Origin: an uncultured Lachnospiraceae bacterium
Lineage (GTDB): Bacteria; Bacillota; Clostridia; Lachnospirales; Lachnospiraceae
Assembly: GCA_910585075.1 (NCBI GenBank)
Contig: CAJUED010000102.1
Location: 1-5,805, forward strand
Length of the DNA: 5,805 nt
Direction: 5' to 3'
The notes beneath the pieces were generated by a model. The model was not told the DNA's origin. It did not search any database and worked only from the letters and a program-made list of their open reading frames with translations. A program made the translations under genes and the position numbers. Each line of letters starts with the position of its first letter. Position 1 is the first letter of the stretch. This document shows, one piece after another, positions 1 through 5,805 of the stretch.

Positions 1-1
1 G

Positions 2-16
2 GTTAAAGACAGTTAA
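2..16 (+). promoter_or_regulatory. Putative response-regulator operator: two GTTAA repeats in 10-bp phase
   Basis: GTTAA occurs at 2-6 and again at 12-16, exactly one helical turn apart, just upstream of and overlapping the -35 region of the predicted promoter. OmpR/PhoB-family regulators typically bind as dimers to direct repeats with a 10-11 bp period on one face of the helix, close to the -35. That makes this a reasonable autoregulatory site for the response regulator encoded in the operon. The window begins at base 1, so further repeat units upstream may be cut off. The match is only five bases per unit and could be chance. Confidence 0.3.
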
Positions 17-34
17 GATTCTGAGTGATATGAT
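6..34 (+). promoter_or_regulatory. Putative sigma-A promoter with extended -10 for the ABC/two-component operon
   Basis: A -10 hexamer TATGAT at 29-34 (5 of 6 to TATAAT) is preceded by TG at 26-27, giving an extended -10 (TGaTATGAT). With 17-bp spacing the -35 would be AAGACA at 6-11, a 4 of 6 match to TTGACA. A weak -35 combined with an extended -10 suits a promoter that needs an activator. Transcription would start near 41 and leave a leader of about 48 nt before the first gene. No attenuator or riboswitch fits in that leader. Confidence 0.42.
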
Positions 35-88
35 ATAGCAAATAATAAATTTGTATTTCAGCTGAAAGCAATACGGAGGATAGAATAT

Positions 89-868
89 ATGGAAAGGAAC
101 TCAAATGCTGTAATCAGTACAAACAAATTGTGTAAGAGCTATATGAACGGGGAAGTTCCCCAGCATGTGATCAAAAACATGGATATCCAGATATATTACA
201 GAGATTTTACTGTTTTTATGGGGGCTTCCGGTTCTGGAAAGTCCACACTGCTCCATATCCTGTCGGGAATGGACAGGGCAAGCATGGGGGAGGTTTATTT
301 TAAGGATACCAATTTCTCAAAATATTCAGAGAAGCAGCTGGCACAGTTCAGGAAGAAAAACTGTGGATTTGTTTTCCAGCAGGTCTGCTTAATTGGCAGT
401 ATGAGTCTCATGGACAATGTGCTTGTGAGCGGGCTGCTTGTAGAGAAGAACAAAAAGCAGGTGGCGGAGCGGGGAAGAAAATTGTTTGCAGAAGTAGGGC
501 TTACTGAAAAGGAGTGGGGGAAATATCCTTCGCAGATTTCGGGAGGTCAGATGGGAAAGGCAGGCATCGTAAGGGCGCTGATTAACAATCCGGAAGTCGT
601 ATTTGCGGATGAACCTACGGGGGCGCTTGATTCCACTTCCGGGAAAGCTGTCCTGGATCTTCTGACAGAGTTTAACCGGAAAGGGCAGACGACTATCATG
701 GTAACCCATGACCTGAAATCAGCATTGCGTGGAAACCGTATCCTGTATCTGCGGGACGGGAGGATAAACGGGGAATGCTCTTTAGGAGTTTATCAGGGTG
801 AAAATGAGCCGGACTTTGAAGAAAGAAAAGAGAAGCTACTCCATTTTCTGGAAGAAATGGGGTGGTAG
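89..868 (+). CDS. ABC transporter ATP-binding protein, MacB/LolD/BceA-like class
   Basis: This is the cytoplasmic ATPase subunit that powers the adjacent FtsX-type permease. The 259-residue length fits a single nucleotide-binding domain. Visible motifs in order are Walker A GASGSGKST (45-53), Q-loop FVFQQ (94-98), signature ISGGQ (150-154), Walker B VVFADE (170-175) with catalytic Glu175, D-loop GALDS (178-182) and switch His207 in VTHD. The SGGQ core is intact but the residues after it read MGKAG rather than the common QQRVA. The C-terminal tail (about 225-259) is acidic and ends in MGW, as I recall for close relatives in Clostridia that pair with tandem-FtsX permeases. The ATG is set by GGAGG at 75-79, nine bases upstream. 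It is the first gene of the operon, and its stop lies inside the start region of the permease gene. All catalytic residues are present, so it should be active. The family is certain; the substrate is unknown. Confidence 0.95.
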   Translation: MERNSNAVISTNKLCKSYMNGEVPQHVIKNMDIQIYYRDFTVFMGASGSGKSTLLHILSGMDRASMGEVYFKDTNFSKYSEKQLAQFRKKNCGFVFQQVCLIGSMSLMDNVLVSGLLVEKNKKQVAERGRKLFAEVGLTEKEWGKYPSQISGGQMGKAGIVRALINNPEVVFADEPTGALDSTSGKAVLDLLTEFNRKGQTTIMVTHDLKSALRGNRILYLRDGRINGECSLGVYQGENEPDFEERKEKLLHFLEEMGW

Positions 869-3231
869 ATATGTTTTTGCTGATAAAATCAAACTTAAAA
901 AAGAGTGGTAAAACGTCATTTGCGTTTTTCCTTTTGCTCATGGCAACGATGCTTCTGTCCTATACCGGCAGCCAGATGACGGAGGGATTTAGGAGGCTGT
1001 ATCAGGAAAAGGCAGCGGAGACGAACAGTGCTGATTTTGCGGCAGTCCTGCCCCGTGGTTTTTGTGAAAAATACGGGGAAGAGATTGAGGGCTTCCGGAA
1101 AGCAGATGAAGAAATAATTGATATGGAAATAGCGGATGCCGTGTTGCTTCGGAGTGTGGATGTTCAGGCAGGAACCGGGAAGCCGGTAAATGGGAGCTGG
1201 ATGTTTAGGAACGCTGACAGGCAGGGATATCTATCTTCCCTTAAAATAGTGGAGCGTTTGGAGCAAGTGCCGGAAAATGGAATCTATGTACCTTATGTGT
1301 GCAAGACATTCTTTGGTTTTGAGATTGGTGATGTGCTTAACATTTCATCCGGGGAATGGCAGGATTCTTATATCATTGCAGGTTTTACGGAGGATGTGCT
1401 TTTTGGAAGCAGGTCAAATATTGCTTTCGATCTGCCAAAAGAAGCGTTCCTTTCTTTGGGGGAAAGGGCAGGGACAGACTGCGATGCGGTAGTAGTGATG
1501 ATGAAGACGGATGGGGATGTGAGCGGGCTGGCAAACCGGTTTTCAGAATTTGTAGCCGGAAAATCTGACGGGGAAATATTTTATAATACCTCGGATATCG
1601 AATATGCCGAAGCCAGCCGGAGCAATAACTTAAGTATATATGTGGCAGTCATAAATGCAGCCTCCGTTATGGGAATCGCAGCCTGCTTTATGGTGATTGC
1701 GTTCCATATGCGAAATACCTTGGATAAGGATTTAAAGGAACTTGGGACATTGAAAGCAGTGGGTTACAGGGGCGGTCATATTGTATTGTCCTATGCGTTA
1801 CAGTTCCTGTTTCTTGGATTGCTTGGCGGTATGGCTGGTGTGGGAATTTCACAGTGTATCATGCCGATGGTGATAAAGAGTATAGCAACGGATATTGGTT
1901 TTGTATGGAACGCTGTATTTTTGGGGTTTGAAGCAGGGAAGAACCTTATGGTTATTTTGCTGGTGACTGTGGCGGTAACAGTGTATCTGTCAAAAGGGAT
2001 ATTCAGGTTAAGACCTGTGGAGGCTATTCAGGAAAGGGAAAAAGTGGTTCCTGGCAGAAAAAGCAGGATGGACATAGAAAAAACACCTTTCCCGGTAAAC
2101 CTGTCTGTTATAATTAAGATGATAAGTTTTGAGAGGGCAAGGAGCATACTGACAGGCATTGTCGTATCTGTCTTGATGTGTGTTGCTGGGTTTGCAGTAA
2201 TCCTGTATGCAAGGTTGGTCAATGATAAGGGAGGGCTGCTGCAGGTAACGGGTGCGGAAGTTTATTCTGTAAATGTTCAGCCAGACAGACCGGAGGACGC
2301 AGCAGAGATAGCTAAGGAACTGGAGGGAGAGAGCGTCCGTAAGGTCATGATGGCTGTTGAGCCGGGAAGTTCAAGACTTCTGTGTGATAATAGGGTATAT
2401 GCGGCGTTAGGCGTGTATAGTGATTATGAGGTATTGGAAAATCCCTCGATATATGCAGGGCGATATCCGAAACATGAAAATGAAACTGCTATTTCAGGGA
2501 ATCTGGCGCAGGCGCTCGGAAAGAATATCGGTGATACTGTAGAAGTGTCCCAGCTCTTTCAGGAAGATGCAGGGGAAGGGACATTCCTGATCGTCGGCCT
2601 TACGCAAGGCACCTATACAGGAGGGATGGATATCTACCTTACTATGGAAGGGCTGAATCTGATTGATTCTGCAGCACAGTGGCAGACAGTGCATGTTTAT
2701 CTGGAGGAAGGAATTGACGCAGAGGAATACTGCCGAAACCTTAAAGACTGTTTTTCAGACCGGCTTTCCTATGTGGGGGAGTTTGAACAGGTGTTTTATT
2801 CCCAGCTTGCCCCAATCATAAACAGTGTGTCTGGCGTGGTGTTCCTTATTATGGCTGTCATGTTCCTGCTCATTGTCATTATGGGGTATTTTGTAACAAA
2901 TTCCATTTTATTGACACGCAAAAGGGATTTTGGGATAATGAAGGCGCTGGGGTATTCCAACGGACAGATTATATCCCAGACAGTGGTGACATTTATGCTG
3001 TATATCGCAGGGGGCAGCCTGCTGGGAAGCATCTTCCTGTATTTTGGCTCTAATGCAGTGATGGCAGGGCTTTTTCATGGAATGGGAGTTTATCGGATTT
3101 CTTTCCGTTTTCCTATAGTGTGGATTGCAGCGCTTATCCTGTGCATGGAAGCGGCAGGATGCCTGACAGCGTTTATTTCAGCATGGAAAGTCAGGAAGAT
3201 TGTCCCTTGTACTCTCATAAAGGCAGAGTAG
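862..3231 (+). CDS. ABC transporter permease with two tandem FtsX/MacB-type modules
   Basis: This is the membrane subunit that partners the preceding ATPase. Reading hydrophobic stretches gives about eight membrane segments: near 18-36, 258-283, 308-332, 362-380, 430-451, 655-680, 707-730 and 752-775. They form two copies of the pattern one helix, large outside domain, three helices. The extracellular domains span about 40-255 and 453-650. The FtsX cytoplasmic signature, which couples to the ATPase, appears in both halves: ELGTLKAVGY (293-302) and DFGIMKALGY (689-698). Such proteins act by mechanotransmission on membrane or extracellular substrates (lipids, peptides, lipoproteins). A BceB-type permease has ten segments and one large loop, so this is a different architecture. 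Two starts are possible: GTG at 862, which overlaps the ATPase stop (behind GGAAG at 850-854), and ATG at 871, two bases after that stop (behind GGGGTGG at 859-865). I find the ATG at least as likely. Residue numbers here use the GTG. Confidence 0.92.
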   Translation: MVDMFLLIKSNLKKSGKTSFAFFLLLMATMLLSYTGSQMTEGFRRLYQEKAAETNSADFAAVLPRGFCEKYGEEIEGFRKADEEIIDMEIADAVLLRSVDVQAGTGKPVNGSWMFRNADRQGYLSSLKIVERLEQVPENGIYVPYVCKTFFGFEIGDVLNISSGEWQDSYIIAGFTEDVLFGSRSNIAFDLPKEAFLSLGERAGTDCDAVVVMMKTDGDVSGLANRFSEFVAGKSDGEIFYNTSDIEYAEASRSNNLSIYVAVINAASVMGIAACFMVIAFHMRNTLDKDLKELGTLKAVGYRGGHIVLSYALQFLFLGLLGGMAGVGISQCIMPMVIKSIATDIGFVWNAVFLGFEAGKNLMVILLVTVAVTVYLSKGIFRLRPVEAIQEREKVVPGRKSRMDIEKTPFPVNLSVIIKMISFERARSILTGIVVSVLMCVAGFAVILYARLVNDKGGLLQVTGAEVYSVNVQPDRPEDAAEIAKELEGESVRKVMMAVEPGSSRLLCDNRVYAALGVYSDYEVLENPSIYAGRYPKHENETAISGNLAQALGKNIGDTVEVSQLFQEDAGEGTFLIVGLTQGTYTGGMDIYLTMEGLNLIDSAAQWQTVHVYLEEGIDAEEYCRNLKDCFSDRLSYVGEFEQVFYSQLAPIINSVSGVVFLIMAVMFLLIVIMGYFVTNSILLTRKRDFGIMKALGYSNGQIISQTVVTFMLYIAGGSLLGSIFLYFGSNAVMAGLFHGMGVYRISFRFPIVWIAALILCMEAAGCLTAFISAWKVRKIVPCTLIKAE

Positions 3232-3232
3232 C

Positions 3233-3943
3233 GTGGGTAAAAGGAAGGAAGCGGATAAATTGGTATATGATTGTCTGATGATAGAAGACGAGGCACCATT
3301 GGCGGAAAACACCTGTAAATATTTGAGCCTTTCGGGGATAAAGGTGGCGGCGGTATCGGGTGTGGAGGAATATCGTGAATTTATACGGGAAAATACCGCC
3401 CGTATGATTCTGTTGGACATTAACCTGGGGGATGGGTGCGGGTACAACCTGTGCAGGCAGATACGGGAGGAGACACAGGTTCCAATCATCTTTGTAAGCT
3501 GCCAGACGGAAGAAGAAAGTATTCTGTTAGGCTTGAATGTGGGCGGCGATGATTTTATTTGCAAGCCCTATTCCCTGCCTATTCTTCTGGCGAAAGTAAA
3601 GGCTGTGTTACGGAGGTATTCTGCCGGGGATGACAGGATTATTTCTTTTGGGGAATGTCAGGTGAACATGGAAGAAGAAACTTTATTAAAAAAAGGTGAG
3701 CCTGTCCTGCTGAAAAGGATGGAGATGAAGCTATTGCTTTATCTTATCCGAAACAGGAACCGTTTGGTTGGGAAAGAGGAACTTTTTAAGGAAGTGTGGC
3801 AGGAGGCTTATGTGGGGGACGGGACACTGAATGTCCACATAAGGAAGCTGCGTGAGAAGGTTGAGGATAACCCTTCCAGCCCAGTCTATATCATTACAGA
3901 ATATGGAAAAGGCTATATGTTCCGTCTGGCAAAGGAGAATTAA
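3233..3943 (+). CDS. OmpR/PhoB-family response regulator (receiver plus winged-helix DNA-binding domain)
   Basis: This is a cytoplasmic transcription factor activated by phosphoryl transfer from the kinase encoded immediately downstream. The receiver domain (about 12-128) has the acidic pair Glu18-Asp19, phospho-acceptor Asp62 in LLDINLG, switch Ser89 and the invariant Lys111 in CKPY. The C-terminal winged helix (about 136-233) has the typical recognition-helix region DGTLNVHIRKLREKV (196-210) and the beta-hairpin wing ITEYGKGYMF (221-230). The length is normal for the family. The start is uncertain: GTG at 3233 is one base after the permease stop, with only a weak AAAGG upstream. An in-frame TTG at 3260 sits behind AAGGAAGGAA and would give a protein starting at VYDCLMIEDE, where relatives I recall usually begin. 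The likely target is the operon promoter at the left edge of the window. Family and pairing are near certain; the regulon is inferred. Confidence 0.95.
   Translation: MGKRKEADKLVYDCLMIEDEAPLAENTCKYLSLSGIKVAAVSGVEEYREFIRENTARMILLDINLGDGCGYNLCRQIREETQVPIIFVSCQTEEESILLGLNVGGDDFICKPYSLPILLAKVKAVLRRYSAGDDRIISFGECQVNMEEETLLKKGEPVLLKRMEMKLLLYLIRNRNRLVGKEELFKEVWQEAYVGDGTLNVHIRKLREKVEDNPSSPVYIITEYGKGYMFRLAKEN
3241..3250 (+). promoter_or_regulatory. Candidate ribosome binding site favouring a TTG start at 3260 for the response regulator
   Basis: The purine run AAGGAAGGAA ends ten bases before an in-frame TTG at 3260. If used, it would shorten the regulator by nine residues and start it right at the first beta strand of the receiver. 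It lies inside the coding sequence if the GTG at 3233 is used. The two starts cannot be separated from the sequence alone. Confidence 0.35.
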
Positions 3944-5200
3944 GTGAAGCGTTTTATTGTGATCACCGTCAGTTTATATTTGGCAGCCTGCATTTCATTG
4001 TGCTGTATTTTGGCAGCTAGACCGCAGAATAAAATAAAGAATACTGAGGCAAATGACATTATATTTACTGTCAGGGAATACTGGCCGGATGCGGAGCAGG
4101 CAGTCAGTATGATGCAGGGGTATGAAACGGACTATTTTGTAACCGATGCCGATGGCCGGCCGGTAGCTGCATCCAGACAGGGGCTGGATACGGATTATGT
4201 GTACGATTTCATCCATAAAGATTACAGCGTAGATATTCTGGTGGATGGTAAAATTCAGGGCAGGATTATCTTTATCAATAACGAAGAGGAAGATTTAAAA
4301 AGAAAAGTTGAAGTTTGGGCGATATCGTTTCTTGTTGTATTATTTTTGAAAGATGTCCTTGTGTTTTTATATTTAAAGAAGCATGTGTTCGGACCGGTGA
4401 GAAAGATGAATAATTTTGCCAGCCAGATAGCAAAAGGGAATCTGGACATTCCGGTGAGCAGAATCGACAGTTCAGCTTTTGGTGCTTTTTCAGAAAGCTT
4501 TGACATTATGAGAGAGGAACTGCTTTATGCGAGGAAGAGGGAGCAGGAGGCAGATAAGCAGCGGCGTGAAGTGATCGCTTCTATCAGCCATGATATTAAA
4601 AACCCGGTGGCTTCTATTCAGGCGATTGCCGAGTACCAGTCCCTGACGACAGATTCAGAGGAATTGCGTCAGGAATTTGAGACGATTGCCCGAAAAACGA
4701 ACCAGATAAGCAGGATGATCGGCAATCTCCACACAACTATGCTAAATGAGCTTGAAAGACTTGAGATAAGAACGGAAGTAACGGAAAGTTCTGCCATAGA
4801 GGAAGCATTGCTACAGGCAGATTTCAGGAAACGGATAAAGGAGTTTGAGATACCGGAGTGTCTTGTTATGGCTGACAGGGTACGGTTTTTGCAGGTAGTG
4901 GACAATATCATCTCTAACAGTTACAAATATGCAGATACGGAGATAGAAGTCCGTTGCGGTTTTGAGGGTGAATTTCTGTGCGTCTGCATAAAAGACTTTG
5001 GGAAAGGCGTAAAAAAGGAAGAGGAAATATTCCTTACACAGAAATATTTCAGGGGACAGAATGCAAAAGAAAAGGAAGGCTCCGGAATGGGTATGTACAT
5101 CGCAGAGTATCTTGTGAAAGGCATGGGTGGAAGACTGCTTTGCCAATCTGAAGAAAACGCATGGTTTGAAGTTAGGATATGGCTGGCGTTGGCTTCCTGA
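3944..5200 (+). CDS. Membrane sensor histidine kinase (HAMP-like linker, HisKA, HATPase)
   Basis: This is the input half of the two-component system: it autophosphorylates on His and passes the phosphate to the upstream-encoded regulator. Membrane segment 1 is at about 4-24, an extracellular loop of about 95 residues follows (28-122), and membrane segment 2 is at about 124-144. A HAMP-like linker (145-200) contains FGPVRKM and GNLDIPV. The HisKA helix carries phospho-acceptor His216 in SISHDIKNP. The catalytic domain has an N-box NIISNSYKYA (321-330), a G1 box DFGKGV (351-356) and a G2 box GSGMGMYI (379-386). The loop includes YFVTDADGRPVAAS (64-77), which reads like a PAS/Cache-type strand-turn, but I cannot assign a fold. 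The GTG start directly follows the regulator's stop with no gap; AAGGAG at 3934-3939 (inside the regulator's last codons) is its ribosome binding site. Length and motifs are complete, so it should be functional. The ligand is unknown. Confidence 0.95.
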   Translation: MKRFIVITVSLYLAACISLCCILAARPQNKIKNTEANDIIFTVREYWPDAEQAVSMMQGYETDYFVTDADGRPVAASRQGLDTDYVYDFIHKDYSVDILVDGKIQGRIIFINNEEEDLKRKVEVWAISFLVVLFLKDVLVFLYLKKHVFGPVRKMNNFASQIAKGNLDIPVSRIDSSAFGAFSESFDIMREELLYARKREQEADKQRREVIASISHDIKNPVASIQAIAEYQSLTTDSEELRQEFETIARKTNQISRMIGNLHTTMLNELERLEIRTEVTESSAIEEALLQADFRKRIKEFEIPECLVMADRVRFLQVVDNIISNSYKYADTEIEVRCGFEGEFLCVCIKDFGKGVKKEEEIFLTQKYFRGQNAKEKEGSGMGMYIAEYLVKGMGGRLLCQSEENAWFEVRIWLALAS

Positions 5201-5276
5201 ATTTGATTCTGTGGGTTTCGTTAAAAAATGTGTGAGTGAATTTTGAAGGAATATATTTTGTGAAAAGGAGATAGTT

Positions 5277-5531
5277 ATGAGACTGATAAAAAATATCAAA
5301 AAACAATTTCTTGCTTTGGCTGTATTAGGTATGATTGCAATCAGCTTGAGCGGCTGCACATACGCTAATAATAAAAACTGGGACGACTTGACAGCAGGAG
5401 AAAAGGAAGAACTGCAACAAGAATTTGAAAGTATAAAGGTAGAGCTGGAAGAAGATTTCCCAAGTGATAGTGTGGAGGGCAAATTCACATCATACATTCT
5501 TGATAAAGTGGAAGAAGGTATTTCAGATTAA
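5277..5531 (+). CDS. Small, strongly acidic lipoprotein of unknown function
   Basis: I do not recognise a named family. The 84-residue product has a textbook lipoprotein signal: basic start (Arg2, Lys5, Lys8, Lys9), hydrophobic core (about 11-23) and lipobox LSGC with lipidated Cys27. It should be anchored on the outer face of the cytoplasmic membrane. The mature part is only 58 residues, with 17 Asp/Glu against 5 Lys, net charge about -12. It contains NWDDLTAGEKEEL (34-46) and is probably helical. The ATG is fixed by AAAGGAG at 5264-5270, six bases upstream. It lies 76 nt after the kinase gene on the same strand with no terminator between, so co-transcription is likely; an independent promoter is also possible (TATATT at 5252-5257, but no good -35). 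By context it may help sense or bind the transporter's substrate, for example a cationic peptide. That role is inference only. Confidence 0.82.
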   Translation: MRLIKNIKKQFLALAVLGMIAISLSGCTYANNKNWDDLTAGEKEELQQEFESIKVELEEDFPSDSVEGKFTSYILDKVEEGISD

Positions 5532-5591
5532 ATAATTCCAGCGTACCAGCGGAAAAGAAAAACCAGCAGTTACAAAAAGCCGATAAAGTAG

Positions 5592-5629
5592 AAAAGGATA
5601 TGGGAGTAAAGTCTTTCCATGTCCTTTTT
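5592..5629 (+). terminator. Rho-independent terminator, possibly bidirectional
   Basis: The arms AAAAGGATATGG (5592-5603) and CCATGTCCTTTT (5617-5628) pair over 12 bp with one G-U wobble. They enclose a 13-nt loop and end in a five-T run (5625-5629). The terminator closes the lipoprotein transcript, and probably the whole operon, 60 nt after the last stop codon. On the minus strand the same stem also ends in TTTT followed by a T-rich stretch, so it may end the convergent helix-turn-helix gene too. The stem is AT-rich at its base, so it is of moderate strength. Confidence 0.75.
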
Positions 5630-5668
5630 GTTAAATAGTATTAGCATATTTAGAGAGCGTGTTAGCCG

Positions 5669-5805
5669 CTATTTATCTTTCCCGTCAATCAGAAACGCAT
5701 AACTGACACCCAGCACCTCCGATAAAGCCCGCAACTCAATATCCGTGACGTACCGCTTGTTGGTTTCAATGCGGGTGATCACGTTCTTGTCCATGTCATA
5801 TCCGG
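5669..5805 (-). CDS. XRE (Cro/C1)-type helix-turn-helix regulator, C-terminal part only
   Basis: The minus strand is open from the window edge to a TAG at 5669-5671 and gives 44 residues beginning GYDMDKNVITRIETNKR. This matches the second half of a Cro/C1-type helix-turn-helix domain: recognition-helix region NVITRIETNKR, then VTDIELRALSEVLGVSY, which is the typical fourth/fifth helix, and the short ending LIDGKDK. Proteins of this form are small DNA-binding repressors that often guard mobile or defence loci. The missing N-terminal half lies past base 5805, so start, promoter and full length cannot be given. The gene runs towards the lipoprotein gene and shares the 137-nt intergenic region that contains the terminator. 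It need not be functionally tied to the transporter operon. Fold assignment is by pattern and I regard it as likely. Confidence 0.75.
   Translation of the reverse strand, partial: GYDMDKNVITRIETNKRYVTDIELRALSEVLGVSYAFLIDGKDK

Noticed and set aside
41..88. Operon leader considered for a riboswitch or peptide attenuator
   Set aside because: At about 48 nt, AT-rich and without stable hairpins, it is too short for a known riboswitch or a leader peptide.
389..941. Two overlapping minus-strand frames opposite the ATPase gene
   Set aside because: They lie opposite conserved ATPase motifs, have no domain features and no plausible promoter.
3178..3564. Minus-strand open frame of 128 codons opposite the response regulator start
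   Set aside because: It is the mirror of the receiver domain coding sequence. No ribosome binding site or recognisable domain is present.
4811..5497. Long minus-strand open frame (228 codons) opposite the kinase 3' end and the lipoprotein gene
   Set aside because: The composition is low-complexity Ser/Phe/Leu-rich, as expected from the antisense of a coding region. It overlaps two well-supported genes and matches no family I recognise.
5538..5568. Three copies of CCAGC in the gap after the lipoprotein gene, considered as an iteron or attachment-site repeat
   Set aside because: The copies are only five bases long and unevenly spaced (8 and 17 bp), with no other sign of an origin or recombination site.
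5658..5672. Short inverted repeat AGCG/CGCT next to the XRE stop codon, considered as a second terminator
   Set aside because: The stem is only four to five base pairs and lacks a T run on either strand; the hairpin at 5592-5629 is far better.
1..5805. CRISPR arrays, tRNA or rRNA genes, insertion sequences
   Set aside because: No regularly spaced repeats, tRNA-like cloverleaf, rRNA sequence, transposase or terminal inverted repeats were seen on either strand.

Overview
The window looks like chromosomal or mobile-element DNA from a low-to-moderate GC Firmicute. The protein style (a tandem FtsX permease next to an OmpR-type two-component system) and the strong AGGAGG-like ribosome binding sites point to the gut Clostridia, most plausibly Lachnospiraceae. 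This placement is inferred from family resemblance and base composition; no marker gene is present.

Positions 1-88 hold the putative control region: an extended -10 promoter, plus two GTTAA repeats spaced exactly 10 bp apart that end inside the -35 region. Positions 89-5200 hold four same-strand genes packed with almost no gaps: an ABC ATPase, a 789-codon two-module FtsX/MacB-type permease, an OmpR/PhoB-family response regulator and a membrane sensor histidine kinase. The junctions are 2 nt or an overlap, 1 nt (or a 27-codon-phase alternative start), and 0 nt, so this is almost certainly one translationally coupled operon. After a 76-nt gap with no visible terminator comes a small, very acidic lipoprotein gene (5277-5531). 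It is followed by a rho-independent terminator (5592-5629) that may also serve the opposite strand. The window ends in the 3' part of a convergent gene encoding a Cro/C1 (XRE)-type helix-turn-helix regulator (5669-5805, minus strand); its start lies beyond the window.

The likely logic is a sense-and-respond envelope module. The kinase, with a roughly 95-residue extracellular loop, detects an external compound or the working state of the transporter. The regulator then binds DNA, probably including direct repeats in front of the operon, and raises ABC/FtsX levels. The transporter acts on a membrane or extracellular substrate, such as an antimicrobial peptide or a lipid. The lipoprotein could be an accessory binding or sensing factor. 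The layout resembles BceRS-BceAB and related peptide-resistance modules, but the permease has two repeated FtsX halves (about 8 membrane segments) and the kinase has a real extracellular domain, so it is not a classic Bce system. The substrate cannot be read from the sequence.
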